NCBI RefSeq assembly: GCF_028290625.1
Contig: NZ_JAQGJM010000016.1
Coordinates: 22,293-86,292, forward strand
DNA from: Devosia sp.
Lineage (GTDB): Bacteria; Pseudomonadota; Alphaproteobacteria; Rhizobiales; Devosiaceae
DNA: 64,000 nt
Reading direction: 5' to 3'
Shown here: positions 34,928 to 42,069 of the stretch, piece after piece
Numbering within the stretch: the stretch's first letter is position 1
How the letters are laid out: every line of letters starts with the position of its first letter
The notes under the pieces: generated by a model
The model's input: only the letters and a program-made list of their open reading frames with translations
Told to the model about the DNA's origin: nothing
Database searches by the model: none
Program-made: the position numbers and the translations under genes

Positions 34928-35296
34928 TCAGTCCGGCACGGACGTGACGAGGGGGCGTTGCTGGGCCAGCGTTTTGGACGCCTTGGAGCGCCATGCGTCT
35001 TCCAGACGCAACGATAGTTCCTCGTCGGCGATGACATCGAGACGGATCAGCACGGCGGGCCAGCCGATATAGTGGTCGGTTTCGAAATAGATGTCCGGGG
35101 AAATTTCCATCAGAAGGGTCTTCTGTTCTGCGGGGCAGAGCAGCACCAGCGTCTGCGCGTCCTTGAGGCGGCAGAACGACTTGCTGCCGACCTTGAGCGC
35201 GGGGGTGCCATAGCTGGTGGAGCGGGCGAGGCCAGGCAGGCCGCGGGCTTGGGCCAAGGCGAGGATGCGGGCGAAGGCGGCGTCGAGATCGGTCAT
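34928..35296 (-). CDS. MmcQ/YjbR family DNA-binding-like protein
   Basis: A 122-residue CyaY-like-fold protein of the MmcQ/YjbR family. LPGLARSTSYGTPALKVGSK and FCRLKDAQTLVLLCP near the N terminus, and DIYFETDHYIGWPAVLIRLD near residues 68-87 are the family signature. Despite the name, a DNA-binding role is poorly supported. The RBS AAGGAGT is strong. It stands alone. Confidence 0.88.
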   Translation of the reverse strand: MTDLDAAFARILALAQARGLPGLARSTSYGTPALKVGSKSFCRLKDAQTLVLLCPAEQKTLLMEISPDIYFETDHYIGWPAVLIRLDVIADEELSLRLEDAWRSKASKTLAQQRPLVTSVPD

Positions 35297-35467
35297 GCGA
35301 TCAACTCCTTCTGCTGCAAATACAATGCGCCAGCCAGGCCTTCAGATGCGACACGTAAAAAATGATCGCTGCCGGGCGGAAACGCGCCGCCATAGTCTGG
35401 CGCATCACGATTGCATTGGCTATGGCTTGGAATGCCCCTGAAACCTGCGACACGCAAAGGGCTCCCA

Positions 35468-36883
35468 ATGAGCACAGAGCAAGACACTGCACCCGGAACC
35501 GAGACCGGGACCGATGCCAATATGCTTCGCGACAGTGAAGACCGCATCAGTGCGACCTGGCTATGGAATTTACGCGAGAAGCTGGCCGAGGGCGAGGTCG
35601 AGGCCGTCGTCGAGCTGATGGAGCCGCTGCACGCGGCCGATACCGGCGACGTGCTGGAATCGCTGGATCACGACGAGCGGCTGGCGCTAGTGCTGACGCT
35701 GGGCGACCGCTTCGACTATTCGGCGCTGACCGAAATCGACGAAAGCGTGCGCGTCGAGCTGATGGAGGCATTGCCCAATGCCGACATCGCGCGCGGCGTG
35801 TCGGGCCTCGACAATGACGACGCGGTGTTCATTCTCGAGGATCTCGAGACCGAGGACCGCGAAGAAGTCCTGTCCAAGCTGCCAACGTTCGAGCGGCTCA
35901 GCCTCAAGCGCAGCCTGGACTTTCCCGAGGAATCCGCCGGGCGGCGGATGCAGACAGATTTCATCGCAATTCCGCCATTCTGGACGGTTGGGCAGACCAT
36001 CGACTACCTGCGCAGCGAGCAGGAACTGCCGGACGAATTCTACCAGATCTACGTGGTGGATGCGGGCTACCAGGTGCAGGGCACCATTCCGCTGGACAAG
36101 TTCCTGCGCTCCAATCGCGAGACGCGGATCGAGGACATCATGAACACCCAGGTGATCCTGGTGGATGCCAGCGAAGACCAGGAAGAAGCCGCGCGCGATT
36201 TCGAGCGCTACGATCTGGTCGAAGTGGGCGTGGTGGACGAGAGCCGGCGGCTGGTCGGCGTGCTGACCATCGACGACATGGTCGACGTCATCCATGAAGA
36301 AGCCGACGAGGACATGAAGCTGCTCGGCGGCGTCGGCGACGAAGATACGTCCGACAACACACTCGACACGGTGCGCAGCCGCTCGCCCTGGCTTGTGGTG
36401 AACCTGATCACAGCCGTGCTGACCTCGCTGCTGATCGGATTGTTCAATGCCACGCTGGAGCAGATGGTGGCTCTGGCCGTGCTGATGCCGATCGTCGCCT
36501 CGATGGGTGGCAATGCCGGCACGCAAACCATGACCGTGACCGTGCGGGCATTGGCGATGCGCGAACTGGATGGGCGCAGGCTACGCCGGTTGATCACGCG
36601 CGAAATGATTGTCGGGGTGGTCAACGGGGTGATCTTCGCCATCCTGATCGGACTAGTTACGGCAATCCGCTTCGGCAACGTGCAATTGGGCATCGTCATC
36701 GCGCTGGCTATGGTGATCAACATGATCGTGGCCGGCACCGCGGGAATTTTGATCCCGGTGGCGCTGGACAAGGCCAAGGCCGATCCGGCGGTGTCGTCCT
36801 CGGTATTTGTGACCACGATCACCGATATGGTCGGGTTTTTCGCGTTTTTGGGGATTGCCGGGCTGTGGTTCGGCCTGTTTTGA
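35468..36883 (+). CDS. mgtE: Magnesium transporter MgtE
   Basis: Mg2+-selective channel of the inner membrane. The 471-residue product has the N-terminal helical domain (about residues 40-150, with DVLESLDHDERLALVLTLGD), a CBS-domain pair (about residues 155-275, with IYVVDAGYQVQGTIPLDKFL and LVEVGVVDESRRLVGVLTID) that senses intracellular Mg2+, and five membrane helices with NAGTQTMTVTVRALAMREL and TTITDMVGFFAFLGIAG lining the pore. I chose ATG 35468, eight bases after AAAGGG; an upstream ATG at 35411 is possible. No Mg2+-sensing leader is evident. Confidence 0.94.
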   Translation: MSTEQDTAPGTETGTDANMLRDSEDRISATWLWNLREKLAEGEVEAVVELMEPLHAADTGDVLESLDHDERLALVLTLGDRFDYSALTEIDESVRVELMEALPNADIARGVSGLDNDDAVFILEDLETEDREEVLSKLPTFERLSLKRSLDFPEESAGRRMQTDFIAIPPFWTVGQTIDYLRSEQELPDEFYQIYVVDAGYQVQGTIPLDKFLRSNRETRIEDIMNTQVILVDASEDQEEAARDFERYDLVEVGVVDESRRLVGVLTIDDMVDVIHEEADEDMKLLGGVGDEDTSDNTLDTVRSRSPWLVVNLITAVLTSLLIGLFNATLEQMVALAVLMPIVASMGGNAGTQTMTVTVRALAMRELDGRRLRRLITREMIVGVVNGVIFAILIGLVTAIRFGNVQLGIVIALAMVINMIVAGTAGILIPVALDKAKADPAVSSSVFVTTITDMVGFFAFLGIAGLWFGLF

Positions 36884-37154
36884 GCCCCTGGTGATTCTGC
36901 AAGGCTGTGGATAAGTGGCAAAACCAAGGCATTTTTTGGCCGTGATTTGTTCGTCCGCGCGGCGTCCAACCGTCACTAAACCTTTACAGTTCGTGGTTTC
37001 GGACGGTTAACGAAATTCACAGCAACACTGTGGAGTGTGGCAACTCTGCCGCTTGCCAAGAGTTTATGTCGCAGTTAACGCTTTATGACCGGGTGCTGCG
37101 CGCGGGTTACACCACTAGCAGTTCGCGGGGGATGAGGCTGACAAGGAGCGGCAT
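36884..37154. other. Intergenic stretch with CtrA-like motif
   Basis: 271 bases between mgtE and a 33-residue peptide gene. Apart from the TTAT-N7-TTAA element described separately, it holds GGACGGTTAACG (around 37000-37015) and a GTTAACG repeat near 37074. I see no other gene; a 96-codon frame from 37030 has no RBS and no recognisable features. Confidence 0.6.
37064..37078 (+). promoter_or_regulatory. Near-consensus CtrA box
   Basis: TTAT-GTCGCAG-TTAA followed by CG: one base away from the TTAA-N7-TTAA consensus of the alphaproteobacterial cell-cycle regulator CtrA. It lies about 80 bases before the ATG of the 33-residue peptide. Confidence 0.4.
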
Positions 37155-37256
37155 ATGCGAAGTCAACCAAAGGCCAATATCTGGCGGGCTGCAACCTGGA
37201 CACTGGTTTGCCTGCTTTCAATGGGACTGGTTTTTTCCGTCGTCGCCGGGGTTTAA
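37155..37256 (+). CDS. Putative 33-residue single-helix membrane peptide
   Basis: ATG preceded by ACAAGGAGCGGCAT (AAGGAG with seven bases spacing). The peptide starts MRSQPKANIWRAATW, positively charged, then a hydrophobic helix TLVCLLSMGLVFSVVAGV to the stop. Length and charge pattern fit small inner-membrane peptides. It is not in a shared reading frame with neighbours, and a hairpin follows at 37283-37312. I know of no named homologue. Alternative: chance frame, though the RBS and membrane-type composition argue against it. Confidence 0.55.
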   Translation: MRSQPKANIWRAATWTLVCLLSMGLVFSVVAGV

Positions 37257-37282
37257 ATACCCCACCTACAGCGAAAAAATTT

Positions 37283-37312
37283 GGAAGGGCGCCCCGCCAC
37301 AGGGCGCCCTTC
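37283..37312. terminator. Perfect hairpin before the GST gene
   Basis: GGAAGGGCGCCC and GGGCGCCCTTCC (12-bp stem, seven-base loop). On the plus strand there is no T run; on the minus strand the stem is followed by AAATTTTTTC. It can close the small peptide transcript at least weakly. Confidence 0.6.
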
Positions 37313-37334
37313 CTGCATAATAACCGAGGTTTTC

Positions 37335-38012
37335 ATGAAGCTGCTGATCGGCAACCGTAACTATTCCACCTGGTCGCTACGGCCGTGGCTGGTGCTGGCG
37401 CATTTCGGTATTCCGTTCGAGGACGAAGTGCTGATGCTGTCGGGCGAGGGGTGGCGCGAGACGCTGGCTGCGCGATCGCCAACCGGCAAGGTGCCGGTGC
37501 TGATTGATGGCGAGCTGGTGGTGCCCGAAACCATCGCCATCATCGAATACCTGGCCGACCGGTTTCCCGACAAGGCGATCTGGCCCGCCGATATCCAGCA
37601 GCGTGCCATGGCGCGGGCAGTGAGCGCCGAAATGCATTCCAGCTTCATGGGCCTGCGCAGCCATGCGCCGATGAACCTGCGGGCCTCGCATGTGGGCAAG
37701 GTTTCGCCCGAGTCGGTGGCACGGGACATGCACCGGCTGGAAACGCTGTGGGGCGACTTGCTGGCCAAGTCGGGCGGCCCGTTCCTGTTCGGCGAGTTCA
37801 CGGCGGCGGACGCAATGTTTGCGCCGGTGGCGACGCGAATCCGCACCTATGGGCTGGCGGTGTCGGATGTGGCCACGTCCTACGTGGAGGCGATTTACAG
37901 CCTGCCGGCATTCCAGCAATGGCTGGGGCTGGCGCTGCATGAGCCGTGGATCGTCGATGACGACGAGATCGACGTGATCCAGGGCCGAGTGGCACGGGGC
38001 GTGCTGGCATGA
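37335..38012 (+). CDS. Glutathione S-transferase family protein
   Basis: A 225-residue cytosolic GST. The thioredoxin-like N-terminal domain has LIGNRNYSTWSLRPWLVL (residues 3-20, with a Ser/Tyr-type active-site region), SPTGKVPVLIDGELVVPETI with the cis-Pro, and EYLADRFPDKAIWP. The C-terminal helical domain has GPFLFGEFTAADAMFAPV. Close in type to the bacterial beta/Xi-unrelated GSTs with NYSSWSLR motif. The stop overlaps the DUF1489 gene by four bases. Confidence 0.9.
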   Translation: MKLLIGNRNYSTWSLRPWLVLAHFGIPFEDEVLMLSGEGWRETLAARSPTGKVPVLIDGELVVPETIAIIEYLADRFPDKAIWPADIQQRAMARAVSAEMHSSFMGLRSHAPMNLRASHVGKVSPESVARDMHRLETLWGDLLAKSGGPFLFGEFTAADAMFAPVATRIRTYGLAVSDVATSYVEAIYSLPAFQQWLGLALHEPWIVDDDEIDVIQGRVARGVLA

Positions 38013-38434
38013 TCCATATGGTGAAACTGTGCGTTGGCGTGTCCAGCGTCGAGGAGCTGGAGAGCTATCACAACGAGAGGGCGCATTGGTGGGACGCCGA
38101 CTACGGCGAGGATGTGCATGTGCATCGCACGCGCATGATGCCCAAGCGCGCCGCCGAGATGGAGGGCAAGGCCTCGATCTATTGGGTGATCGCCGGGGTG
38201 ATCGGGGTGCGGCAGCCGATTTTGCGGCTGGCGCAGTTCACCGATGCCGAGGGCAAGAACTATTGCGACATCATCATGAGCCCCGACATGGTGCGGACGG
38301 TGCCGTATCCGAAGCGGCCGTTCCAGGGCTGGCGCTACCTGCCGCCCGCCGATGCGCCGCCGGACCTGGCGGCGAATGGCAATGAAGGGGCGGAAGAGAT
38401 CGCGCGGGATCTGGCGCGGTTGGGGTTGATTTAG
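38009..38434 (+). CDS. DUF1489 family protein
   Basis: A 141-residue cytosolic protein of a family widespread in alphaproteobacteria and otherwise uncharacterised. MVKLCVGVSSVEELESYHNE at the N terminus, HVHRTRMMPKRAAEM (residues 36-50), GSIYWVIAGVI-like (ASIYWVIAGVIGVRQPIL), and PFQGWRYLPPADAPPDL at the C terminus are typical. Coupled to the GST gene by ATGA. Confidence 0.88.
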   Translation: MIHMVKLCVGVSSVEELESYHNERAHWWDADYGEDVHVHRTRMMPKRAAEMEGKASIYWVIAGVIGVRQPILRLAQFTDAEGKNYCDIIMSPDMVRTVPYPKRPFQGWRYLPPADAPPDLAANGNEGAEEIARDLARLGLI

Positions 38435-38485
38435 AGGGGGACCCCACCTCTCCGGTGCTTTCCTCCTCGCCAATCCATCACTGTG

Positions 38486-38565
38486 CTTCCCGCGAGCTTC
38501 ACCCGCGGGCCTCTCGCCGCTTGTGCCGGGCTGAGAGTGGCCCGCGGGTCAAGCCCGCGAGAAGG
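38486..38565. repeat. Repeat family R5 (CCGCGGGCCTCTCGCCGC), copy 1
   Basis: 80 bases: CTTCCCGCG..., CCGCGGGCCTCTCGCCGCTT, TGCCG, then TGGCCCGCGGGTCAAGCCCG and GAAGG. The second copy at 49956-50035 has the same length and differs mainly in the middle and in one arm. Inverted arms CCGCGGGCC / GGCCCGCGG are kept in both. Confidence 0.85.
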
Positions 38566-38622
38566 GCGGTGGGTGGGGGCACAGCGAGCACCCGAGAGCA
38601 TCAGCGCATTGGTGAGATCAGC

Positions 38623-38715
38623 CTACGCCGCCAAAATCTGGGCGGCGCAGAAGATGAGTGACAGAACCAGTGCCAGCGCGAAGGCCAGACGCCGGAGCCG
38701 AGTGCGGCTAGCCAT
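38623..38715 (-). CDS. Putative 30-residue membrane peptide, overlapping the upstream small gene
   Basis: Starts inside the last codons of the 43-residue gene (ATGGCTAG: ATG of this gene, TAG of the other), an eight-base overlap suited to translational coupling. The peptide begins MASRTRLRRLA, strongly basic, then a helix FALALVLSLIFCAAQILAA to the stop. It fits a single-pass membrane peptide. No named homologue is known to me. Confidence 0.5.
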   Translation of the reverse strand: MASRTRLRRLAFALALVLSLIFCAAQILAA

Positions 38716-38839
38716 CGAGGCCACGGCGCGGGCGCTGGCGGCGGACGCGGGACGAGGGCACCTGGTAGTCGTCGGTGCTGGTCAGGAATTTGATGACGAC
38801 GGGGAACCAGCGGGTGATGGCGGAGAGGGCCTTGGACAT
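38708..38839 (-). CDS. Putative 43-residue basic peptide
   Basis: ATG preceded by AAAGGATGCGCAA (AAAGGA with seven bases spacing). The peptide starts MSKALSAITRWFPVVIKFLT, an amphipathic/hydrophobic N terminus, then STDDYQVPSSRVRRQRPRRG, a basic tail. It is divergent from the AraC gene at 39020 (180 bases between). Paired with the overlapping 30-residue gene, it looks like a real two-gene unit, but this is by inspection only. Confidence 0.5.
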   Translation of the reverse strand: MSKALSAITRWFPVVIKFLTSTDDYQVPSSRVRRQRPRRGLDG

Positions 38840-39019
38840 TTTGCGCATCCTTTGCTGTGTCTGCGGAACGTCCTCAATATGCGCTCCGCAACGGCCCAGG
38901 TGGTAGACCAGAGGTCCGAGAAGATTGCACGATCCTCCAGGAGTGCGGATTTTTGTGGAATCTCCACGCGGCAGCGCGCATATACGTTGGCAGGAAATAA
39001 CCGATAAATAGGCCTTGTG

Positions 39020-39931
39020 ATGATTGACCAGAACCGCGCTCTCGCCGAGGCGATTGCCAAGATGGCGCCAGTGGATGGCGTTCACGCCACGGGGGTGCCG
39101 CGGCTGTCGCTGGTGCGGATGAGCGCACCGACCGAGCCGCTGCACAGCGTGCACACGCCGGCGCTCTGCATTATTGCGCAGGGCGGCAAGCAGGTGCTGG
39201 TGGGCGACAAGGTACTGTCCTATGACGCCTCGAAATATTTGGTGGTGTCGGTGGACGTACCGGTTATCGGGCAGGTGGTGAAGGCGAGCGTCGAGGAGCC
39301 GTATCTGTGCTTTAAGCTCGATCTCGACCCGGCGGTGCTGGGGTCGATGCTGCTGGAGATGGGCTCGGAACTGTTGCCGGGTGAAGCCGATGGCGCCAAT
39401 GCGGGTATGGAGCTGGCATCGCTGACGCCGGCGCTGGCGGAGACGGCGACGCGGCTAGTGCGGCTGTTGGAGACGCCGGACGATATCAAGCTGTTGGCGC
39501 CACTGGTCGAGCGCGAATTGCTGTATCGGCTGCTGCGCGGGGCGCAATCGGCGCAGTTGCGGCAGATTGCCTGGGGCGGTAGCCGGCTGCAGCAGGTCAA
39601 CCGCGCCATTGGCTGGATCAAGCGCAATTTCGCCGAGCCGTTCGCCATCGAGGCAGTGGCAGCGGAGGCGCGGATGAGTGCATCGGCGCTGCATCAGCAT
39701 TTCAAGGCAGTGACGGCGATGAGCCCGCTGCAATACCAGAAACAATTGCGGCTGCAGGAGGCGCGGCGACTGATCCTGAGCCAGGTGGCGGATGCGGCCA
39801 CGGCGGGGCATCGGGTGGGTTATGACAGTCCCTCGCAGTTCAGCCGGGAATATGCGCGGCTGTTCGGCGCACCGCCCCTGCGGGACGTGGCGCGGTTGCG
39901 GCAGACGCCCGAAAGGTATGCGGAAGCCTAG
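39020..39931 (+). CDS. AraC-family transcriptional regulator (AraC_N type)
   Basis: A 303-residue regulator. The N-terminal AraC_N sensor has VPRLSLVRMSAPTEPLHSVH and PALCIIAQGGKQVLVGDKVL (about residues 25-65), typical of the CadC/AraC_N group near oxidoreductase genes. The C-terminal helix-turn-helix pair is INRAIGWIKRNFAEPFAIEA-like (VNRAIGWIKRNFAEPFAIE), AEARMSASALHQHFKAVTAM and VGYDSPSQFSREYARLFG. It is divergent from the two small peptide genes. The GTG at 39017 is an alternative start. Confidence 0.88.
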   Translation: MIDQNRALAEAIAKMAPVDGVHATGVPRLSLVRMSAPTEPLHSVHTPALCIIAQGGKQVLVGDKVLSYDASKYLVVSVDVPVIGQVVKASVEEPYLCFKLDLDPAVLGSMLLEMGSELLPGEADGANAGMELASLTPALAETATRLVRLLETPDDIKLLAPLVERELLYRLLRGAQSAQLRQIAWGGSRLQQVNRAIGWIKRNFAEPFAIEAVAAEARMSASALHQHFKAVTAMSPLQYQKQLRLQEARRLILSQVADAATAGHRVGYDSPSQFSREYARLFGAPPLRDVARLRQTPERYAEA

Positions 39932-39991
39932 GCGCAGGTGGCCGGGTCAAGTCCTTAATTTTCTTTACCAGTATCCTTCACGTCGCTCTCG

Positions 39992-40007
39992 TTAAGTGGC
40001 TGTTAAC
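39992..40007 (+). promoter_or_regulatory. Perfect CtrA-type box upstream of the MipZ pair
   Basis: TTAA-GTGGCTG-TTAAC matches the TTAA-N7-TTAAC consensus of CtrA in Caulobacter and relatives. It lies 52 bases before the ATG of the first MipZ-like gene, a position suited to direct control. The match is exact, but binding is inferred. Confidence 0.7.
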
Positions 40008-40058
40008 CATAACGGTCCTGTTTGGAGGGTAGGAATTATCCGTGATTTGGGGACAGCG

Positions 40059-40919
40059 ATGGGGCGTCAAGGCGCGCATGTCATTGTGGTGGGAAACGAA
40101 AAAGGCGGGTCGGGCAAGTCGACCACGGCGTTCCACCTGGCCATTTACCTGAGCTATCAGGGGCATCGCGTCGCCACGATCGATGCGGACAGCCGGCAGC
40201 AGACCTTTACCCATTATGTGCGCAACCGGCGCAGCTGGGCCAAGGAAAAGGGGCTGGCGTTGCCGACGCCGCGGCATTTCCACCTGCCATCGGCCTGGGG
40301 CGACTCGGTCAAGGAAAACCAGAAGGCCGAATTCGACGTGTTCCGCCGCTCGGTGAGCGAGGTCGAAGACAGCGTCGATTTCCTCGTCATCGATACGCCG
40401 GGCTTTGACACCAATCTAACGCGGCTGGCGCATTGCATGGCCGATACGCTGCTGACCCCGGTCAATGACAGCCTGATCGACCTCAATGTGCTGGCCCGGA
40501 TCGACCCGAGCGGGGACGGGCCGGTCGAGGCGAGCCACTATTCGCGGCTGGTGCAGCGCGCCCGCGCGGAGCGGCTGAACATGGACGGCAAGACCATCGA
40601 CTGGGTGCTTGTGCGCAACCGCATCTCGATGCTGGCGTCGCGCAATGCCAAGCAGGTGCATGCGACACTGGAGAGGATCGCGGAGCGGTTCGGCTGCCGG
40701 GTTGCGGATGGCATTGCCGAGCGGATGATTTTTCGGTCGCTGTTTGCCACGGGGATGACGGTGTTCGATCCGCTGGATGGCGATCTGATGGGCGGGCCGT
40801 CGTCGGTGTCGCACATCACGGCGCGCAACGAGTATCGCGACCTGGTGGCGGCGATGCACCTGCCGATCATCAAGCCCAAGGCGGACCTGCCGGTTGAGCC
40901 ATTGCGGCTGTCCGCATAG
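40059..40919 (+). CDS. MipZ-like ParA-family ATPase 1
   Basis: A 286-residue cytosolic P-loop ATPase. In Caulobacter, MipZ forms a gradient from the ParB-bound pole and inhibits FtsZ, placing the division plane. Visible features: deviant Walker A GNEKGGSGKSTTAFHLAIYL (residues 12-31), DADSRQQTFTHYVRNRR (switch I region), Walker B-like DFLVIDTPGFDTNLTRLAHC, TPVNDSLIDLNVLARIDP, and IAERMIFRSLFATGMTVFDPL near the C terminus, all in MipZ order. The start ATG follows TTGGGGACAGCG. A paralogue lies 77 bases downstream. Whether it is the main MipZ or a divergent copy cannot be told. Confidence 0.88.
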   Translation: MGRQGAHVIVVGNEKGGSGKSTTAFHLAIYLSYQGHRVATIDADSRQQTFTHYVRNRRSWAKEKGLALPTPRHFHLPSAWGDSVKENQKAEFDVFRRSVSEVEDSVDFLVIDTPGFDTNLTRLAHCMADTLLTPVNDSLIDLNVLARIDPSGDGPVEASHYSRLVQRARAERLNMDGKTIDWVLVRNRISMLASRNAKQVHATLERIAERFGCRVADGIAERMIFRSLFATGMTVFDPLDGDLMGGPSSVSHITARNEYRDLVAAMHLPIIKPKADLPVEPLRLSA

Positions 40920-40996
40920 GTCCTTGAGCGGTTTGCCGCCCTTGTGTGCGACGGGGGAAGCGGCAACACTCCGCTCCGAGTGATTTGGGGTGTCGG

Positions 40997-41887
40997 ATGA
41001 CGCGGAACGGGGCGCATGTCATTGTCGTGGGCAATGAGAAGGGTGGGTCGGGCAAGTCCACGACCGCTTTTCATCTGGCCGTCTACCTGCTGCATCAGGG
41101 CCATACGGTCGCCACCATGGATGTGGATAGCCGGCAGCAGACGCTGACGCACTATGTGCGCAACCGCCGCGATTGGGCCCTGAACAAGGGCCTGACGCTG
41201 CTGCATCCGATCCATTACCACCTGCCGCTGGCGCGCGGGGATTCCATCAAGGAGAATCAGGGCGCCGAGTTTGACCTGTTCCGGCAGGCGATCGGGGACG
41301 TCGAGCACGAGGTGGATTTCCTCGTCATCGACACGCCGGGTTTCGATACGCATATGACGCGGCTGGCGCATTGCCTGGCCGACACGTTGGTGACGCCAGT
41401 CAATGATAGCCTGATCGACATCAACGTGATGGCTCATATCGATCCGGTCAGCGGTGAGCCGACCGAGATGAGCCATTATGCGCGGCTGGTGCAGCGGGCG
41501 CGCTCGGAGCGGATGGCGGTTGACGGGCAAAGCATCGACTGGGTGCTGGTGCGCAACCGCATTTCGATGTTGTCGTCGCGCAATACGCGGCAAGTGCAGA
41601 CGTTGCTGGAGCGGATCGCGGCGCGGCTGGGCTGCCGAGTGGTCGACGGCATTGCCGAGCGAGTGATTTTTCGCTCGCTGTTTCCGACGGGAATGACGGT
41701 GTTCGACACGCTCGATGACGAGTTGCTGGGCGGCTTGCCGTCGATGTCGCATATGAGTGCGCGGCAGGAATATCGCAGCCTCGTGGCGGCATTGCACCTG
41801 CCCATGCGCCAGCCGGCGCGGGCGGCGGAGCCGATGGGTGATGCGGCGTTGCAGGGTTTCGAAGCCATGTTGGGTGGCGAAATTTAG
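40997..41887 (+). CDS. MipZ-like ParA-family ATPase 2 (tandem paralogue)
   Basis: A 296-residue paralogue of the preceding gene, roughly 70 percent identical by eye. It keeps the Walker A GNEKGGSGKSTTAFHLAVYL, DVDSRQQTLTHYVRNRR, DFLVIDTPGFDTHMTRLAHC, TPVNDSLIDINVMAHIDP and IAERVIFRSLFPTGMTVFDTL, so both copies should bind nucleotide. The two differ most in the C-terminal 30 residues, here ending in a longer tail (GDAALQGFEAMLGGEI). It is 77 bases from the first gene, without a terminator, so they are likely co-transcribed. Confidence 0.87.
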   Translation: MTRNGAHVIVVGNEKGGSGKSTTAFHLAVYLLHQGHTVATMDVDSRQQTLTHYVRNRRDWALNKGLTLLHPIHYHLPLARGDSIKENQGAEFDLFRQAIGDVEHEVDFLVIDTPGFDTHMTRLAHCLADTLVTPVNDSLIDINVMAHIDPVSGEPTEMSHYARLVQRARSERMAVDGQSIDWVLVRNRISMLSSRNTRQVQTLLERIAARLGCRVVDGIAERVIFRSLFPTGMTVFDTLDDELLGGLPSMSHMSARQEYRSLVAALHLPMRQPARAAEPMGDAALQGFEAMLGGEI

Positions 41888-42023
41888 CGGCGTAGGGCCA
41901 TACAAAGAAATCCCTATTGGGGCCGCGCCATTCAGGTTGCGGAAACCATCGCGCCCTAGGATGAACATGCGGGTGGCCGTTTCGAGTGAAACGGGTCCGG
42001 CCGCGATTGTTCGAGCGATCGAC

Positions 42024-42044
42024 CTACCGGCTTCACGCCGGTAG
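42024..42044 (+). promoter_or_regulatory. Hairpin before the GGDEF gene
   Basis: CTACCGGC-TTCAC-GCCGGTAG, a perfect 8-bp stem 18 bases before the RBS. A second small hairpin GTTTC-GAGT-GAAAC lies at 41979-41992. They may affect translation; they do not match a known c-di-GMP riboswitch. Confidence 0.4.
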
Positions 42045-42069
42045 CGGCGCTGGACGAAGCGGAGCCCGG

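Noticed and set aside
37030..37320. 96-codon frame overlapping the 33-residue peptide gene
   Set aside because: No RBS, mixed composition, and it runs through the perfect hairpin at 37283-37312; the 33-codon frame is better supported.
38486..38565. CRISPR array
   Set aside because: The repeats are single dispersed copies, not regularly spaced; no cas genes are in the window.
41888..42069. c-di-GMP riboswitch before the second GGDEF gene
   Set aside because: Only two simple hairpins are present; the conserved GEMM core is absent.
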